The notes under the pieces are model-generated. The model did not search any database, was not told the origin of the DNA, and saw nothing but the letters and a program-made list of their open reading frames with translations. This document shows, in pieces, positions 36,305-47,861 of a stretch of DNA of 64,000 nt (within the stretch, counting starts at the first letter, position 1; the number at the start of each line of letters is the position of its first letter). This stretch comes from Pelodera strongyloides (taxonomy: Eukaryota > Nematoda > Chromadorea > Rhabditida > Rhabditidae): NCBI GenBank assembly GCA_036852015.1, contig JAANDG010000576.1:29376-93375 (forward strand), in the 5' to 3' direction. Made by a program: the position numbers and the translations under genes.

Positions 36305-36750
36305 CCAGCCGTTCGAAGAGCCCTACGGGCTCTTCTCCGTCTGGAGGAATCGGCCTTCGGCCGATTGTTTCCCTATTTAGAAAAGAATTGCTACAATGTA
36401 AAAAGTTAACTCTCGGCTCTTTCTCCTCCCAAACATTCACACGTCTCTGATTCTGGAAACTTATAATAATCAGTTTGGATTTTGGATCCCACTCGACTAA
36501 TGCTACCATGCAAATTTGCCATTGAAGGTGTTATATATTGGGCAGAGGATTGTCCTTGTGATAAGCTAGCATAGTTCAACAGGTAGAGCGTTGGACTATG
36601 AATCGAGAGGTTGTGCGCTGCTGTGGGTTCGAATCTCGCCAGCAGCAAAGATTTTGTATGCTCTATGCCAATAGAAAATTTTCTTTATGTACAGGTCTCG
36701 TTATGTTCACACAAACAAAAAAGTAAACTCTTCTCCTTTATATAATAAGA
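36305..36750 (-). mobile_element. Non-autonomous Helitron-like element H6
   Basis: On the minus strand it begins at 36750 with TCTTATTATATAAAGGAG preceded by A. It ends at 36305 with the hairpin GAAGAGCCC-GTA-GGGCTCTTC followed by GAACGGCTGG and T. The A|T insertion site, TC start and CTGG end fit Helitrons. It carries a tRNA-like sequence (36564-36647). Confidence 0.8.
36564..36647 (+). tRNA. tRNA-like sequence inside Helitron H6 (probably a pseudogene)
   Basis: A-box-like TAGTTCAACAGGTAGAGC and B-box GGGTTCGAATCTC are present. The anticodon loop CTATGAA would give anticodon ATG, but the anticodon stem is imperfect and an extra ~15 bases precede the T arm. GCTGCTG and CAGCAGC flank the B-box as an extra stem. 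Likely tRNA-derived, not a working tRNA. Confidence 0.35.
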
Positions 36751-36752
36751 TT

Positions 36753-37791
36753 CTCGTGCAGGTCCAACATACGGTTTTCAAGTGAAGTACAAAAATGCTG
36801 TCTCAAAATCCCTCCCATGTTCTAGTGGTGTTCCTCAAGGCAGCATTCTTGGACCAATCCTTTTTCTAATTTATATTAACGACATTGATTTGTGCAGTTT
36901 GGGGGAAGCTCCATCGTTATGTACGCTGATGATGTAAAACTCTCACGTGTGATGGAAAAGGCTGACCCTCATGTTGCATATTACCAAATGCGAGAGGAGC
37001 TGGAAAATTTACTGATTTGGTCAAACACTTGGAAAATGAAAGATTTCCGAGCCTAAATGCCAGCACCTCGCAATTGGTGATCAGTGGGAATTCCCTCTGA
37101 AAATCAATGGCTCTGTCATCCCTAAAATCAATACTATTCGCGATCTCGGTATTATGGTCTCGTCGGACTTAAGTTTCAGTTCGCATATTGAGAAAATAGT
37201 CCGGTCTGCAACGGTAACTGCAAATCGTATCCTAAAATCCATTGTTCAGCCAAATCCTCTCTGTTTATCTTAAAAGTTATACTTCTTATGTCCGTCCCAT
37301 CTTGGAATATGCTTCTACTGTATGGTCTCCTTATTGTAAAAACGAAATCCTCTTGGTAGAACGAGTGCAAAATCGTTTCACAAAAATAGCACTCAATAAG
37401 ATCAATTATGAAATGTATCATAATTTCACTAAAGAGGAACGGTTAACAGTGTTTAGTCTAAAATCTCTACAACATCGAAGGATCGTGTACGATCTCATAG
37501 AATGTTTTAAGATCGTCCGAGTTTTGGGTTGCATAAACACCCCGTGCTCGATAGTAGTTCATTTTAGGTGGTAGACGAGGAGAGATGGTAACTCTTTATA
37601 TATACGTCAGGAAATGGGTTTCGACGTTACAAAACTCAATCATTTTTTTTAAGCATCGAGTCACTAGAATTTGGAATCTTCTTGACGAGGCGACTGTCCG
37701 CAGCTCAACTATAGAATCGTTCAAATCGAAAATTAACGCGCTCGATCTCGTTGAGTTGAGTGACCAGGCAGATTGCAATATTGGTGCTTGA
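36753..37791 (+). pseudogene. CR1-like LINE reverse transcriptase, 5'-truncated, frameshifted
   Basis: Carries reverse-transcriptase motifs in order: [20 protein letters not shown], then after a frameshift MYADDVKLS with the YADD catalytic motif, then WSNTWKM and the C-terminal LEYASTVWSPYCKNE stretch of non-LTR elements. It ends with IWNLLDEATVRSSTIESFKS at a TGA. Several frameshifts and stops break the frame and the endonuclease part is missing, as expected of an old truncated insertion. A TGAATAAAAT tail follows. It adjoins the 5' end of Helitron H6. Confidence 0.9.
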
Positions 37792-39036
37792 ATAAAATTT
37801 ATATTTTCTCATTTTCTCATTCATTGTTCGTGTTCGTGTTTTTTCGTTGCTTGTTTTTTGGTGTATTATTGCCTTTTTGTCTTTCGGCTCTTCTGAGCAC
37901 TTTACTTTGCAATTATGTGAAATAAAGTATTTATATAAATTTTCAGCATACTTGCAAACCCCCATCATTATTATGAAAAACGGTTTTCGCAGCCACGTTT
38001 TAGTAATCCGGGAGTTTTATCACAGAATAATTGGGAAAACTTTTTATACGTGGGCCCGAGTTAAAAAGCCCATTTCAAAAACCGCCTGTTATACAGCCTT
38101 AAAGGGATAGGTTCATCTCAAATCACCCCTCTTTTATTCTTTTTATTGATAATAGCACACATATCATTCACGATGAAAATTAAATCAATCACAGAACAAT
38201 GCGACTCGCAGAAGAAGCTTCCTTTATTGGACACCACTGATGAAACTTGCGTTGCGCGCGGCGAGCTCCTGGCGCGGAAGTGCCGCGCCGCGCTAATCAG
38301 GCGAGAGCCTAGCGCAGGCTGGGCGAAATTGGGAAAAGTGACCGAAAATATCACCAAATCTGAGAAAAAGGTGCGCGGGGACTTCGCCATACCTGCGCCA
38401 GGTTGGCGCCAGGGATTACATTGTGATATCTTTGTTATTCAGCCAAGTACGCAGCGAAATGGGTCTCGTGCAAAACCTCGCCTCGCCTCCCAATTTTGTT
38501 TTGTTATTTACTTGTTTTTGGCATAGAATTTGGGTCTGTTTTATGTAAACTAACTTTATGAACACCATCAAGTTTCCTCTGCTATAAAAGATACTTCCGC
38601 CATCACTTATTTACTAACAGTACGAATTCATATATCTTCATAGAATTTATTTAGGGGTAATCATTGTGATTGCCTTCACTAGGCTGGGAAACTGAAGGGT
38701 TAAGTACACTACTTGGGTAAACTGAACCCGTAAACAAACCCCATAGGTGTTCAGTGGAAGTGTTACGTAACACCTAGGTAAACTCAACGGTTAAGTTGAA
38801 TAGTGCATTTTTCCTCCGCAGCGTGCATTTTTTTCAAGTTTTTTTTCGTTGGGCTTGCCCGGATGCCTTTGCAGTAAACTTCGTGTTTTCCCAGTGAATT
38901 ACTATATATTTTACTAGTTAAGCATTGATATGTTGCCTTTGTGGTGTAACTCTCTTTATCTATTCATGTTATTATTGAAATATGGTCTGTATTGTTCATG
39001 TTATTCGAATTATTCTGCTTTTGGTTTATTTTATAG
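37792..39036. other. Intergenic; TTAA-type end at 38103 and GC-rich block
   Basis: An element end (TTAA then AGGGATAGGTTCATC) starts at 38103 without a recognisable partner end. The GC-rich block 38200-38420 (GCGCGCGGCGAGCTCCTGG) resembles 33240-33500. No exon supported. Confidence 0.35.
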
Positions 39037-39375
39037 AACGCGCTGCATCGAGTACGTGGGACGAGGAGGATCACTGTCCTGAATCGGCATGGAGTGTTGC
39101 TTCTCGATACGAACATCGCCGAATGTAGCCTTTTCCACTGTGGTATGTTTTACTTACACACCATCTTCTCAATCCTCAAATGAGCAGTGAATTTCGTTAA
39201 TTTCATCTGGTCTAGATATGTACGCGTTCCTATTCTCTTTTCAGATGTGATGCTTCTTGTGCCTTCTGCGTCCCCTCTTCCCCTGGCGTGTTCATCAACT
39301 GCGAAGATCTTGAAAAGGTCTGACTGGAATCTGACGGATGTTCTGCAGTGGCGCTGCGTTGATGCAGGAGTGTGA
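39037..39375 (+). CDS. Candidate last two exons of an unknown gene
   Basis: Exon 39037-39142 (TTTTATAG acceptor, GTATGT donor) reads NALHRVRGTRRITVLNRHGV, LLLDTNIAECSLFHC. Exon 39245-39375 (TCTTTTCAG acceptor) continues in phase 1 as DVMLLVPSASPLPLACSST through ILKRSDWNLTDVLQW to a TGA. The phase match and splice signals support it, but no start or upstream exon was found. No family recognised. Confidence 0.35.
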
Positions 39376-39831
39376 ATGGAGATGGAGATTAGAAAGATTG
39401 TCTTTTGCTTTCAATAGATTTGTTGGTTTTGTAGACAGCGCATTTTGTCTTGTCCTACTTTTCGAAGAGTGACGCCTGGCCTGTATGCCTTTACTTTGTT
39501 AGATCGTTATTGTATGAGATGTACCGAATATAGTTTTCCTCTAAAATTGTTTATTGCTCCAACTTCTGCCTACTTATCGTATCCGTTAGGTTCTATCCAG
39601 AAATGCCAGTTTTTTCATTAGATCGTTAAAGATTATTTAAAATACATATCTGAACGACTATTTCTAACAGCTGTATTTTGTATCTTGTGTAATTTTATGC
39701 TTGAAGCGAGCTTTTCCTCTTTATACACGATTTTATGTTTTATATTTTGCTATGTTTGATTTTTGTTTATTGACACTTTATAGAATAGTTTATTTAACGT
39801 ACATGCACCTACCGTAAAGCCTTATAATATA
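39376..39831. other. AT-rich spacer
   Basis: Nothing recognised. Confidence 0.4.
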
Positions 39832-41304
39832 CCAGTCGGCTACCGCCGCCTGAGGCGTCTTTCCAATATTCGCTGATGGTCGCTATGTTTCACTGGGCTA
39901 TATCTATAAGTAGAGGCAACTCTTTCTCGCAAGAATAGTTTCCTGGGGAAAGAACTTAGTTTCTGTTGACTATATTTCTCCTAAATTGTCTGCAACTTGC
40001 TCTACTCTAGGACATCGAAAAAATTGCCAAAGCCTAAAAGCAGCTTAATATCGCGTGGCTGATACGCCGCAATGTTTCTCTGGGCTATATAAGTTAGGAG
40101 AAAACATTTCTATCCGAAGAGTCTCCAGTCTTTCTTTTTCTTTTTGAAACCCATACCAATATTGAACACGGGTTAGAACTTAGTTTCTGTTGACTATATT
40201 TCCTCCTAAATTGTCTGCAACTTGCTGGACTCTACAATATCGAAAAAATTTCAAATCCTAAAAAAAGGAATGTGCCTGGATGATACGTCGCAATGTTTCG
40301 CTGGGCTATATAAGGTAGAAGCAAACATTTGTCCGAAGGGAATGGTTTCACTTTTGTTATTTTCCTTTTGAAACCTACACCAATATCAAACACGGGGATA
40401 TAACTTAGTTTCTGTTGACTATATTCCTCCTAAATAAGGACCGGCGCCACGGGGAACATCAAGTTGAGCACACATCGATGCCATTGACAGGGAATTATTA
40501 TAATTGCGAATATGCTTCTTGAATTGCATGGAACAGGGATCTCGGCCTACTTGCCGCACAATCGCTCGAACGATACCCCGCAAGCATTCTGTATATGGCA
40601 GCCTTTGTAGCGTTCACTGGGCGTTCCGCAGTGGAGGTGCCATGCAGTGGGTGTTCTTTGAACTCTATCGCTCGGCATGTACTCCGCGCCCTTGGTGTAT
40701 ATGCAAACTTTTGTGCGGTGCTCATGTGAGCGCTCCACAATGGCGTTGTACAGCAAGTGGATGTTCATTGAACATTATCGCTCGGCCGATACTCCGCTTC
40801 CTTGGAGTATAATGCAACATTTTGTGTGGCATTCGAGTGAGCCATCCGCAATGGCGTTGGTGAGTATATGCAGTGAGTATATGCAGTCCAGTCTGGGAGT
40901 GCGTAGCTCAGGGCTGGATTCTCGTAGGTTGCTCAAGGTGAGGATAATCTCACGTTGAAAGGCAATATGGAAAATTTTTGTAAAATAAGAGTAAATAAAG
41001 CATTAGACGAAAAAGCGTGATTTCAAGTTTTCAAAATTGGTCGTTCTTTGAGTTTTGTGCCGTGAGTGTTCTTTGAACCCTTTGTGCCGCAGAAACGCCC
41101 GAACGATACACCACACATATTCCACATATGCAGCCTTTTTTGGACGTTTGTGAGAGGGGCGCTCGGGAAGTGAGATGGCTCAGTGCACGGGAACGTGAAC
41201 TACTGAACCAATCCTACAACCTGAGCGTAACGCACATCATCCAAACACACAATCAATCAAACAAACAAACAAACAAACAAAGCTCCCAACTTTATATAAT
41301 AAGA
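39832..41304 (-). mobile_element. Helitron-like element H3 (1.47 kb, arm A)
   Basis: On the minus strand: A then TCTTATTATATAAAGTTG at 41304, and the 3' hairpin CGCCTCAGGCGG followed by CGGTAGCCGACTGG and T at 39832. The interior holds two to three ~235 bp tandem units, each with GGGCTATATAAG, and a ~109 bp repeat (CGCTCGgca/ccg...ACTCCGC) in three copies at 40570-40860. No Rep/helicase frame, so non-autonomous. Confidence 0.8.
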
Positions 41305-42364
41305 TTATTAACACACTTTATGTGTTAATAAGTATTTATATACTTATTCTTTATGTTCATCTTGTATTTCGTTTTGGCTGGTTTTCGTTGCTTTTATTAT
41401 AATAAAATTATTTAAGGCAAATTTCTCGTTATTTTTAGTGTGCTCTAATTTTTGGATAGGTTACCGTATTTTAGTAGTTGCGACACTATTTGGTGCTACC
41501 TGCCCGCAGAAATTTTCCCGAAGGTGCGCTCTAAAACACAAACGCGGTACCGTAGTCGGGGCACTTAAGGGTTAAACTTACCACTTCAGCTGAAGGGTTA
41601 AGTTTAACAATAAACGAACCCTTCGGCGGAAGTGGTAAGATTAACCCCTCAGTAACCCTATCAGTGTCGTTTACTTTTCTCTCTGGTGTTTTAAACATCG
41701 CTTTTTCTACCGTAGTTTATCGGTTTGTCAAAAAGGCATTGTCCATGCAAGCAAGTTTCAATTTCTCTTACCAACTGTGATTTTGAGATCTGAATTCTCG
41801 TCGGTTCCATTCGTTTTATTTATTTCAAGTTTTCTTATAATTATTATCGTGAATTCATGCGTTTATTTCGTTCCCACTTTACCTGTCTTTTGTCAAGTTG
41901 TTGTTTTAGAGTGGCTTAACTTGAACCACAAATGGGAGACACAACGCTGGACGACAGGCACAGAACGCCGACAACCAGACACACAGACACGCAGAGGAGA
42001 GCGTCCGGTCCGCGGTCTCGCCAGCGCGCCGGACCGCGACCGGCCCGTTTTTAAAGTGCGCAATGTGAACGCGAGAGTAAATATAAAGTAATGCAAGTGT
42101 GAATGTAAAGTGAGAGCAGGAAAAAAATGTGTACAGGACTCACGGCTACAACTTATTTAAATGGATATGGTCATCAGTTTAGAATAACTAATAATAATAA
42201 TAAAAACTTTTACATACCATTTACGCAGCGAACTTGTGGATCCTTCACCAAATTCCACATAACAGAAGGTTGAAGGAAAATAAGATATTTCGCGGCTTTA
42301 AGCTGACACATCTTTTACCTCAATAATAGCTCGACCACCATAACCATAGCCTCCAAATAGAGTA
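41305..42364. other. Spacer between H3 and H4 with promoter-like repeat
   Basis: On the minus strand 41930-42060 carries a TTTAAAAA box followed by CTCTGCGTGTCTGT and GTGCCTGTCGTCCAGCG words shared with 46795-46915 (+). No gene supported. Confidence 0.4.
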
Positions 42365-44251
42365 TCTTATTATATAAAGTTGGGAGCTTTGTTTGTTTGT
42401 TTGTTTGATTGTGTGTTTGGATGATGTGCGTTACGCTCAGGTTGTAGGATTGGTTCAGTAGTTCACGTTCCCGTGCACTGAGCCATCTCACTTCCCGAGC
42501 GCCCCTCTCACAAACGTCCAAAAAAGGCTGCATATGTGGAATATGTGTGGTGTATCGTTCGGGCGTTTCTGCGGCACAAAGGGTTCAAAGAACACTCACG
42601 GCACAAAACTCAAAGAACGACCAATTTTGAAAACTTGAAATCACGCATTTTCGTCTAATGCTTTATTTACTCTTATTTTACAAAAATTTTCCATTGCCTT
42701 TTAACGTGAGATTATCCTCACCTTGAGCAACCTACGAGAATCCAGCCCTGAGCTACGCACTCGCAGACTGCATACACTCACTGCATATACTCACCAACGC
42801 CATTGCGGATGGCTCACAAGAATGCCACACAAAAGGTTGCATTATACTCCAAGGAAGCGGAGTATCGGCCGAGCGATAATGTTCAAAGAACATCCACTTG
42901 CTGTGCAACGCCATTGTGGAGCGCTCACATGCGCACCACACAAAAGTTTGCATGTACACCAAGGGCGCGGAGTACATGCCGAGCGATAGAGTTCAAAGAA
43001 CACCCACTGCAGGGCACCTCCACTGCGGAACGCCCAGTGAACGCTACAAAGGCTGCCATATACAGAATGCTTGCGGGGTATCGTTCGAGCGATTGTGCGG
43101 CAAGTAGGCCGAGATCCCTGTTCCATGCAATTCAAGAAGCATATTCGCAATTATAATAATTCCCTGTCAATGGCATCGATGTGTGCTCAACTTGATGTTC
43201 CCCGTGGCGCCGGTCCTTATTTAGGAGGAATATAGTCAACAGAAACTAAGTTATATCCCCGTGTTTGATATTGGTGTAGGTTTCAAAAGGAAAATAACAA
43301 AAGTGAAACCATTTCCTTCAGACAAATGTTTGCTTCTAACTTATATAGCCCAGCGAAACATTGCGACGTATCATCCAGGCACATTCCTTTTTTAGGATTT
43401 GAAATTTTTTCGATATTGTAGAGTCCAGCAAGTTGCAGACAATTTAGGAGGAATATAGTCAACAGAAACTAAGTTCTAACCCGTGTTCAATATTGGTATG
43501 GGTTTCAAAAAGAAAAAGAAAGACTGGAGACTCTTTGGATAGAAATGTTTCCTCCTAACTTATATAGCCCAGAGAAACATTGCGACGTATCATCCAGGCA
43601 CATTCCTTTTTTTAGGATTTGAAATTTTTTCGATATTGTAGAGTCCAGCAAGTTGCAGACAATTTAGGAGGAACAGAAACTAAGTTCTAACCCGTGTTCA
43701 ATATTGGTATGGGTTTCAAAAAGAAAAAGAAAGACTGGAGACTCTTTGGATAGAAATGTTTCCTCCTAACTTATATAGCCCAGAGAAACATTGCGACGTA
43801 TCATCCAGGCACATTCCTTTTTTTAGGATTTGAAATTTTTTCGATATTGTAGAGTCCAGCAAGTTGCAGACAATTTAGGAGGAATATAGTCAACAGAAAC
43901 TAAGTTCTAACCCGTGTTCAATATTGGTATGGGTTTCAAAAAGAAAAAGAAAGACTGGAGACTCTTTGGATAGAAATGTTTCCTCCTAACTTATATAGCC
44001 CAGAGAAACATTGCGGCGTATCAGCCACGCGATATTAAGCTGCTTTTAAGCTTTGGCAATTTTTTCGATGTCCTAGAGTAGAGCAAGTTGCAGACAATTT
44101 AGGAGAAATATAGTCAACAGAAACTAAGTTCTTTCCCCAGGAAACTATTCTTGCGAGAAAGAGTTGCCTCTACTTATAGATATAGCCCAGTGAAACATAG
44201 CGACCATCAGCGAATATTGGAAAGACGCCTCAGGCGGCGGTAGCCGACTGG
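42365..44251 (+). mobile_element. Helitron-like element H4 (1.89 kb, arm B)
   Basis: 5' A|TCTTATTATATAAAGTTG at 42365; 3' CGCCTCAGGCGG, CGGTAGCCGACTGG|T at 44251. An inverted copy of H3, longer because the internal unit (with its complement of GGGCTATATAAG) is present about five times; the units at 43430-43990 are nearly identical. Confidence 0.85.
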
Positions 44252-44263
44252 TTTATGTATATA

Positions 44264-46253
44264 CCAGTCGGCTTCCGCCGCCTGAGGCGTCTTTCCAATA
44301 TTCGCTGATGGTCGCTATGTTTCACTGGGCTATATCTATAAGTAGAAGCAACTCTTTCTGGCAAGAATACTTTCCTGGGGATAGGTTTGCTTGCATTTTA
44401 GGACGTTGACTATATTCCTCCTAAATTGTCTGCAACTTGCTGGACTCTATAATATCGAAAAAATTCCAAATCCTAAAAAAAGGAATAAGCGCGTTGCTGA
44501 TACGCAGCAATAGTTCGCTGGGCTATATAAGTTAGAAGCAAACATTTACACAAAGGAAGTGGTTTCAGTTTTGTTATTTTTCCTTTTGAAACCTACACTG
44601 ACATCAAACACGGGGATAGAATTTAGTTTCGGTTGACTGTATACCTCCTAAATTGTGTGCTACTTGCTCTACTCTAGGATATCGAAAAAATTGCCAAAGC
44701 CTAAAAGCAGCTTATTAATATCGCGTGGCTGATACGCCGCAATGTTTCGCTAGGCTATATAAGTTAGGAGGAAACATTTCTATGCAAAGAGCCTCCTGTC
44801 TCTCACTTTTCCTTTTGAAACCCATGGGTGAGAACTTATTAGTTTCTGTTGACTATATTCCTCCTAAATTGTCTGCAACTTGCTGGACTCTATAATATCG
44901 AAAAAATTCCAAATCCTAAAAAAAGGAATAAGCGCGTTGCTGATACGCAGCAATAGTTCGCTGGGCTATATAAGTTAGAAGCAAACATTTACACAAAGGA
45001 AGTGGTTTCAGTTTTGTTATTTTTCCTTTTGAAACCTACACTGACATCAAACACGGGGATAGAATTTAGTTTTGGTTGACTGTATACCTCCTAAATTGTG
45101 TGCTACTTGCTCTACTCTAGGATATCGAAAAAATTGCCAAAGCCTAAAAGCAGCTTATTAATATCGCGTGGCTGATACGCCGCAATGTTTCGCTAGGCTA
45201 TATAAGTTAGGAGGAAACATTCCTATACAGTCTACAGTCTTCATTTTTCTTTTTGAAACCCATACCAATATTAAACACGGGTTAGAACTTAGATTCTGTT
45301 GACAATATTTATCTTAAATTGCCTGCAACATGCTGGACTCTATAAAGCAGAAAAAATCCCAAATCCTAAAAAAATTCTCACAGATGTTTTCCTTAACTGT
45401 ATTAAACTAAAGAATGTCGTAGAACGTTACAGGTGATACCGTGTATTATCCATAATATAGCAAAGACTACGCGAAATTAAGAAATTCTGTTGAATGTTCT
45501 TTCGTTCGACCGAAACATCGCTCATGATTGGACGCTCGTTTCATGGGAAATAAGGGAAATGTGCAGAGAATTACTCAATGCTTTGTTGCAAAATATGTCG
45601 ACTAAATCTTTGTAAAATGAGTAAATGAAAAATTAGACTACGAAGTGATTACAAAAAAGTATTTCATAAAAAGTTGTCAAGGATTGTGATTTGGTAGTTC
45701 TTTGAGTTGTGAGTGTTCGTTGTTTCCTAAAATGAGCTGCGCGCCACCGCGCCCGAACGATATACCACACACATTCCGTATATGCAGCCTTTTTTGGACT
45801 ATTGTGAGGGGGGCGCTCGGGATGTGAGATGGCTCAGTGCATGGGAACATGAACTACTGAACCAATCCTACTTCCTGAGCGTAACGCACATCATCCAAAC
45901 ATACAATCAATCAAACAAACAAACAAACAAACAAAGCTCCCAACTTTATATAATAAGATCATAAAAAGTTGTCAAGGATTGTGATTTGGTAGTTCTTTGA
46001 GTTGTGAGTGTTCGTTGTTTCCTAAAATGAGCTGCGCGCCACCGCGCCCGAACGATATACCACACACATTCCGTATATGCAGCCTTTTTTGGACTATTGT
46101 GAGGGGGGCGCTCGGGATGTGAGATGGCTCAGTGCATGGGAACATGAACTACTGAACCAATCCTACTTCCTGAGCGTAACGCACATCATCCAAACATACA
46201 ATCAATCAAACAAACAAACAAACAAACAAAGCTCCCAACTTTATATAATAAGA
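44264..46253 (-). mobile_element. Helitron-like element H5 (arm C) with duplicated 5' end
   Basis: 3' CTGG end at 44264, 12 bp from the 3' end of H4 (tail to tail). On the minus strand there are two 5' ends, at 45958 and 46253, because a 295 bp segment (45665-45959) is repeated in tandem. The interior carries about five units of the GGGCTATATAAG repeat. Confidence 0.8.
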
Positions 46254-47679
46254 TTATAAATAAAACGGTTTTGCTCACAATAGCTTCATAGGAAGATGAA
46301 ATTGACCAGCGTAGTAAGTTGATCGAGCTCTAATCATCATAGGGTGATATTGTCTTAATCTTAGACCTTTCGAACATTTCAGACATTCCAGGCTCCTAAG
46401 TTTCCTTCATTCGTATGTCTTCTGCTTCAGGACGCGGATTTTACATTGCAGGCGTTTGGTTTGGAGCTTTAATGAGCCTCGTAAAGAATCGACTGCATAT
46501 TCCAAATTCCAATGAAGTAATTCTTCACCCCAATACCCGAAATAGTTTGCTCCTCACAAAAATACCTGTCTACTCGTGTATTATTCGTTGCTCTGCTTAA
46601 TACTCTTAACATAGAATAGTTTTTGTATCAAGTGAATACTTTTCTACTCAAAATAGGATAACTTTTTCCCAAATAAGCACTACCCTTTACTCAGAGTGAT
46701 TTTTTCATCAAGGGTATACTTTCTGCTGAAAATAAACACCCGTAACAACCAATTCCCACAAAATTAAGCACTCCTCTTCAAACGCGAAAAGGAGTTATAA
46801 AATGCACGGTGCACGCGAAAGGAGGCGGAGCCACCTCTGCGTGTCTGTTGTCTGCTGTCGGCGCTCTGTGCCTGGCATCCAGCGTTGTGTCAAATGGGAG
46901 CGTTCCAGAACAAGCACATTATGGTATGTTTTAAAGACGTTTTTTTGTTTGGCGTTCAGTATTTCTTTGTCCTATTCTCTTATTCATGGCAGTGGGTCAG
47001 TGTCAGCCGTTGCTCGTTGCATTACTTTGTCTGTGTTTAACTTTGCTATATGGGTTTCAAGGTTACGTTCTTTGTACAATAGTTTCTGGTCATTGACGAA
47101 TTGCAACTAGCAAGCTTTCTCAGTATACAGGTTTGGTAGCTCCCCAGCTCTACTTCTAGATTCTGCTGCAAGGAGTAGTTTCAATTGAACAGTAAGTCGG
47201 AGGCATAACGTGTTTCTCTTTCGATTTATGAAACGTTGCTATCTATGCAAAACAGCACTACAGAGATAAGATACTTCTTCATTTCAACAGTAGTTTCTTG
47301 GTAGGGATCCTTCGTTTTAGCGTCGGCCAAACGGAAACTGTTTGGAGATCAAGCTTCTATTTGTTAACAACCGGACAACTGTATTGTTTATTGCATTATA
47401 TCTAGATGTACGGCGCTGCAAGCAAATGGCATTGTGTTGACGATGTCAGGACGCCAAGAAGGACAGAATTTCATTGATTAATTGGTTAGTATTTATTTTA
47501 ATTGACATTTTTTTCGTTATTTTGAAAGCAAGTTAACATTTTGCTTGACATGCGTAGTTCCCATTGGATCGGAACCTAGAGTCCTAGAGCGCATCAGTTG
47601 ATTATTATTATACTTGTCAAAATTATTGCTCTTTTTTTGCAATACTGCAGTGAGTTACTGATAGCAGAAGCAGAGTTTG
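46254..47679. other. Intergenic with TATA-type promoter-like repeat
   Basis: TTATAAAATGC at about 46795 is followed by GC-rich sequence shared with the minus strand at 41930-42060. An ATG at 46802 opens 102 codons, but it lies inside the repeat and has no other support. Confidence 0.35.
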
Positions 47680-47861
47680 TTAAAGCAAAATACCGGCTGG
47701 TTTTTGAAACACATCGGGTAGACCAGCATTCGAATGCATCCAATGCAAATGCACATAGTTTAGAATAAAAAAAACTATCTAAGTTCGAGCAAATTAGCAT
47801 AAATACGTGACAATTCAGCTGTCCACGATGCGTATCAAAAATCGGCCGGTATTTCGCTTTA
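47680..47861. mobile_element. TTAA-type MITE (family F), copy 2
   Basis: Element ~47684-47857; ends AGCAAAATACCGGCTGGTTT and complement of ATCGGCCGGTATTTCGCT. Left TTAA present, right flank TTTA. Confidence 0.7.

Noticed and set aside
40498..43156. Overlapping ORFs of 80-117 codons on both strands
   Set aside because: They fall in the 109 bp internal repeat of Helitron-like elements H3 and H4 and mirror each other as an inverted repeat.
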